A stretch of 7,410 nucleotides of DNA, taken from JBBRNH01 sp038247465 (GTDB lineage Bacteria > Bacteroidota > Bacteroidia > Cytophagales > Spirosomataceae). The notes under the pieces are model-generated. The model saw nothing but the letters and a program-made list of their open reading frames with translations. It ran no database searches and was not told the origin of the DNA. Every line of letters begins with the position of its first letter. Positions within the stretch are counted from its first letter, which is position 1. Where the stretch lies: contig JBBRUV010000256.1 of the NCBI GenBank assembly GCA_038247465.1, positions 1-7,410 on the forward strand. The letters are read 5' to 3'. Position numbers and translations under genes: made by a program. Shown here one piece after another: positions 6,632 through 7,410 of the stretch.

Positions 6632-7402
6632 ATGAAAACCAAAGACGACATCGTGCAAAACTGGTTGCCGCGCTACACCGGCACCCCCGTTGACCAATTC
6701 GGCGAGTACATTCTGCTGACCAATTTCGTCAATTACGTTGAGTTATTCGCCACTGAATTTGCCGTAGAAATTTTCGGCATCGGACGGGCCATGCAAACCG
6801 CTACGGCCAACAACATCACTATTATCAATTTCGGCATGGGCAGCCCGATGGCCGCAACCGTGATGGATTTATTAGCGGCCATTGAACCTAAAGCCGTGCT
6901 GTTTCTGGGTAAGTGTGGCGGGCTGAAAAAAACCCAACTCGGCGACCTGATCCTGCCCATTGCCGCCATCCGGGGCGAAGGCACGAGCAACGATTATATG
7001 CCGCCCGAAATCCCGGCTTTGCCCTCGTTCCGGTTGCAGCGCGTGGTGTCGTCAACCATCAAACGCCATGAGTTAGACTACTGGACCGGCACGGTTTATA
7101 CCACCAACCGGCGCATCTGGGAACACGACGAGAAATTCAAAGATTACCTGCGCGACATCCGGGCAATGGCCATTGATATGGAAACGGCCACAATTTTTAT
7201 CGTCGGTTTCGCCAATTCGATTCCGCACGGGGCATTGCTACTCGTTTCCGACAATCCAATGGTGCTGGAAGGCGTGAAAACCGAAGACAGCGACCGCAAG
7301 GTGACCACCAACTTTGTGCAGCGACACCTGAAAATCGGTATTGACGCGCTTCAGGAACTGGCCGCGTCCGGCGATTCGGTCAAGCATATGCGCTTTGAGT
7401 AG
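6632..7402 (+). CDS. amn: AMP nucleosidase, short Bacteroidota-type form
   Basis: This 256-residue enzyme is predicted to hydrolyse AMP to adenine and ribose 5-phosphate in the cytoplasm, feeding purine salvage and AMP control. It belongs to the nucleoside phosphorylase (PNP/UDP) fold. Visible motifs are NWLPRYTGTP near the start, NFGMGSP (66-72), FLGKCGG (G93-G97), RGEGTSNDYMPPE (from R114), the nucleoside-binding DMETAT (182-187, with Glu184), and SDNP (206-209), where Asp207 is the expected base-contacting acid. It matches the compact Bacteroidota version and lacks the extra N-terminal domain of the 484-residue E. coli enzyme. ATG at 6632 is chosen because the protein then begins MKTKDDIVQNWLPRY, the usual start; the open frame extends upstream to 6494 but that part overlaps the preceding gene and reads as nonsense. 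The leader is A-rich (AAATAAACAAAACAAAAC) with no clear Shine-Dalgarno. It is a complete, intact housekeeping gene with all expected motifs. Another phosphorylase-fold activity is possible but less likely. Confidence 0.92.
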   Translation: MKTKDDIVQNWLPRYTGTPVDQFGEYILLTNFVNYVELFATEFAVEIFGIGRAMQTATANNITIINFGMGSPMAATVMDLLAAIEPKAVLFLGKCGGLKKTQLGDLILPIAAIRGEGTSNDYMPPEIPALPSFRLQRVVSSTIKRHELDYWTGTVYTTNRRIWEHDEKFKDYLRDIRAMAIDMETATIFIVGFANSIPHGALLLVSDNPMVLEGVKTEDSDRKVTTNFVQRHLKIGIDALQELAASGDSVKHMRFE

Positions 7403-7410
7403 GGAATCCC

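Noticed and set aside
7403..7410. GGGAATCCC-like symmetry at the window end as the start of a terminator
   Set aside because: It is only a few bases long and overlaps the stop codon edge; the window ends before any stem or T run could be seen.

Overview
The window looks like chromosomal DNA of a free-living member of the Bacteroidota, most likely from the Cytophagales (a Spirosoma-like organism is my best guess). The evidence is a SusC/SusD pair, a secreted protein ending in the type-B sorting domain of the type IX secretion system (T9SS), a TAnnTTTG-type -7 promoter box, A-rich leaders with no convincing Shine-Dalgarno, and fairly GC-rich coding sequence. All five genes lie on the + strand, and the closest relative is inferred from protein style rather than from any search.

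Layout: 2-601 is the 3' end of a SusC/RagA-type TonB-dependent outer-membrane transporter, cut by the window edge. After 20 bases comes its partner, a SusD/RagB lipoprotein (622-2394). Together they form an outer-membrane nutrient-uptake unit whose substrate cannot be read from this window. A strong inverted repeat (2414-2459) closes this unit, and a -7 box (2490-2497) sits just before the next gene. At 2518-5148 is a large polytopic membrane protein of the YfhO family. At 5203-6588 is a secreted, cysteine-containing, PKD-like protein with a proline/threonine-rich linker of ten 8-residue repeats and a C-terminal T9SS type-B sorting domain. At 6632-7402 is a short, Bacteroidota-type AMP nucleosidase, ending eight bases before the window ends.

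The SusC/SusD pair is a clear functional unit. The YfhO gene, the secreted protein and the AMP nucleosidase are spaced closely enough (54 and 43 bases) to share transcripts, but I see no biochemical link between them. I do not see a new multi-gene system here. The least explained item is the secreted repeat protein: its N-terminal region is only loosely assignable, and its repeat array shows nucleotide-level homogenisation at one end. No RNA genes, mobile elements, CRISPR arrays or origins were seen, and no gene-free stretch exceeds 300 bases.
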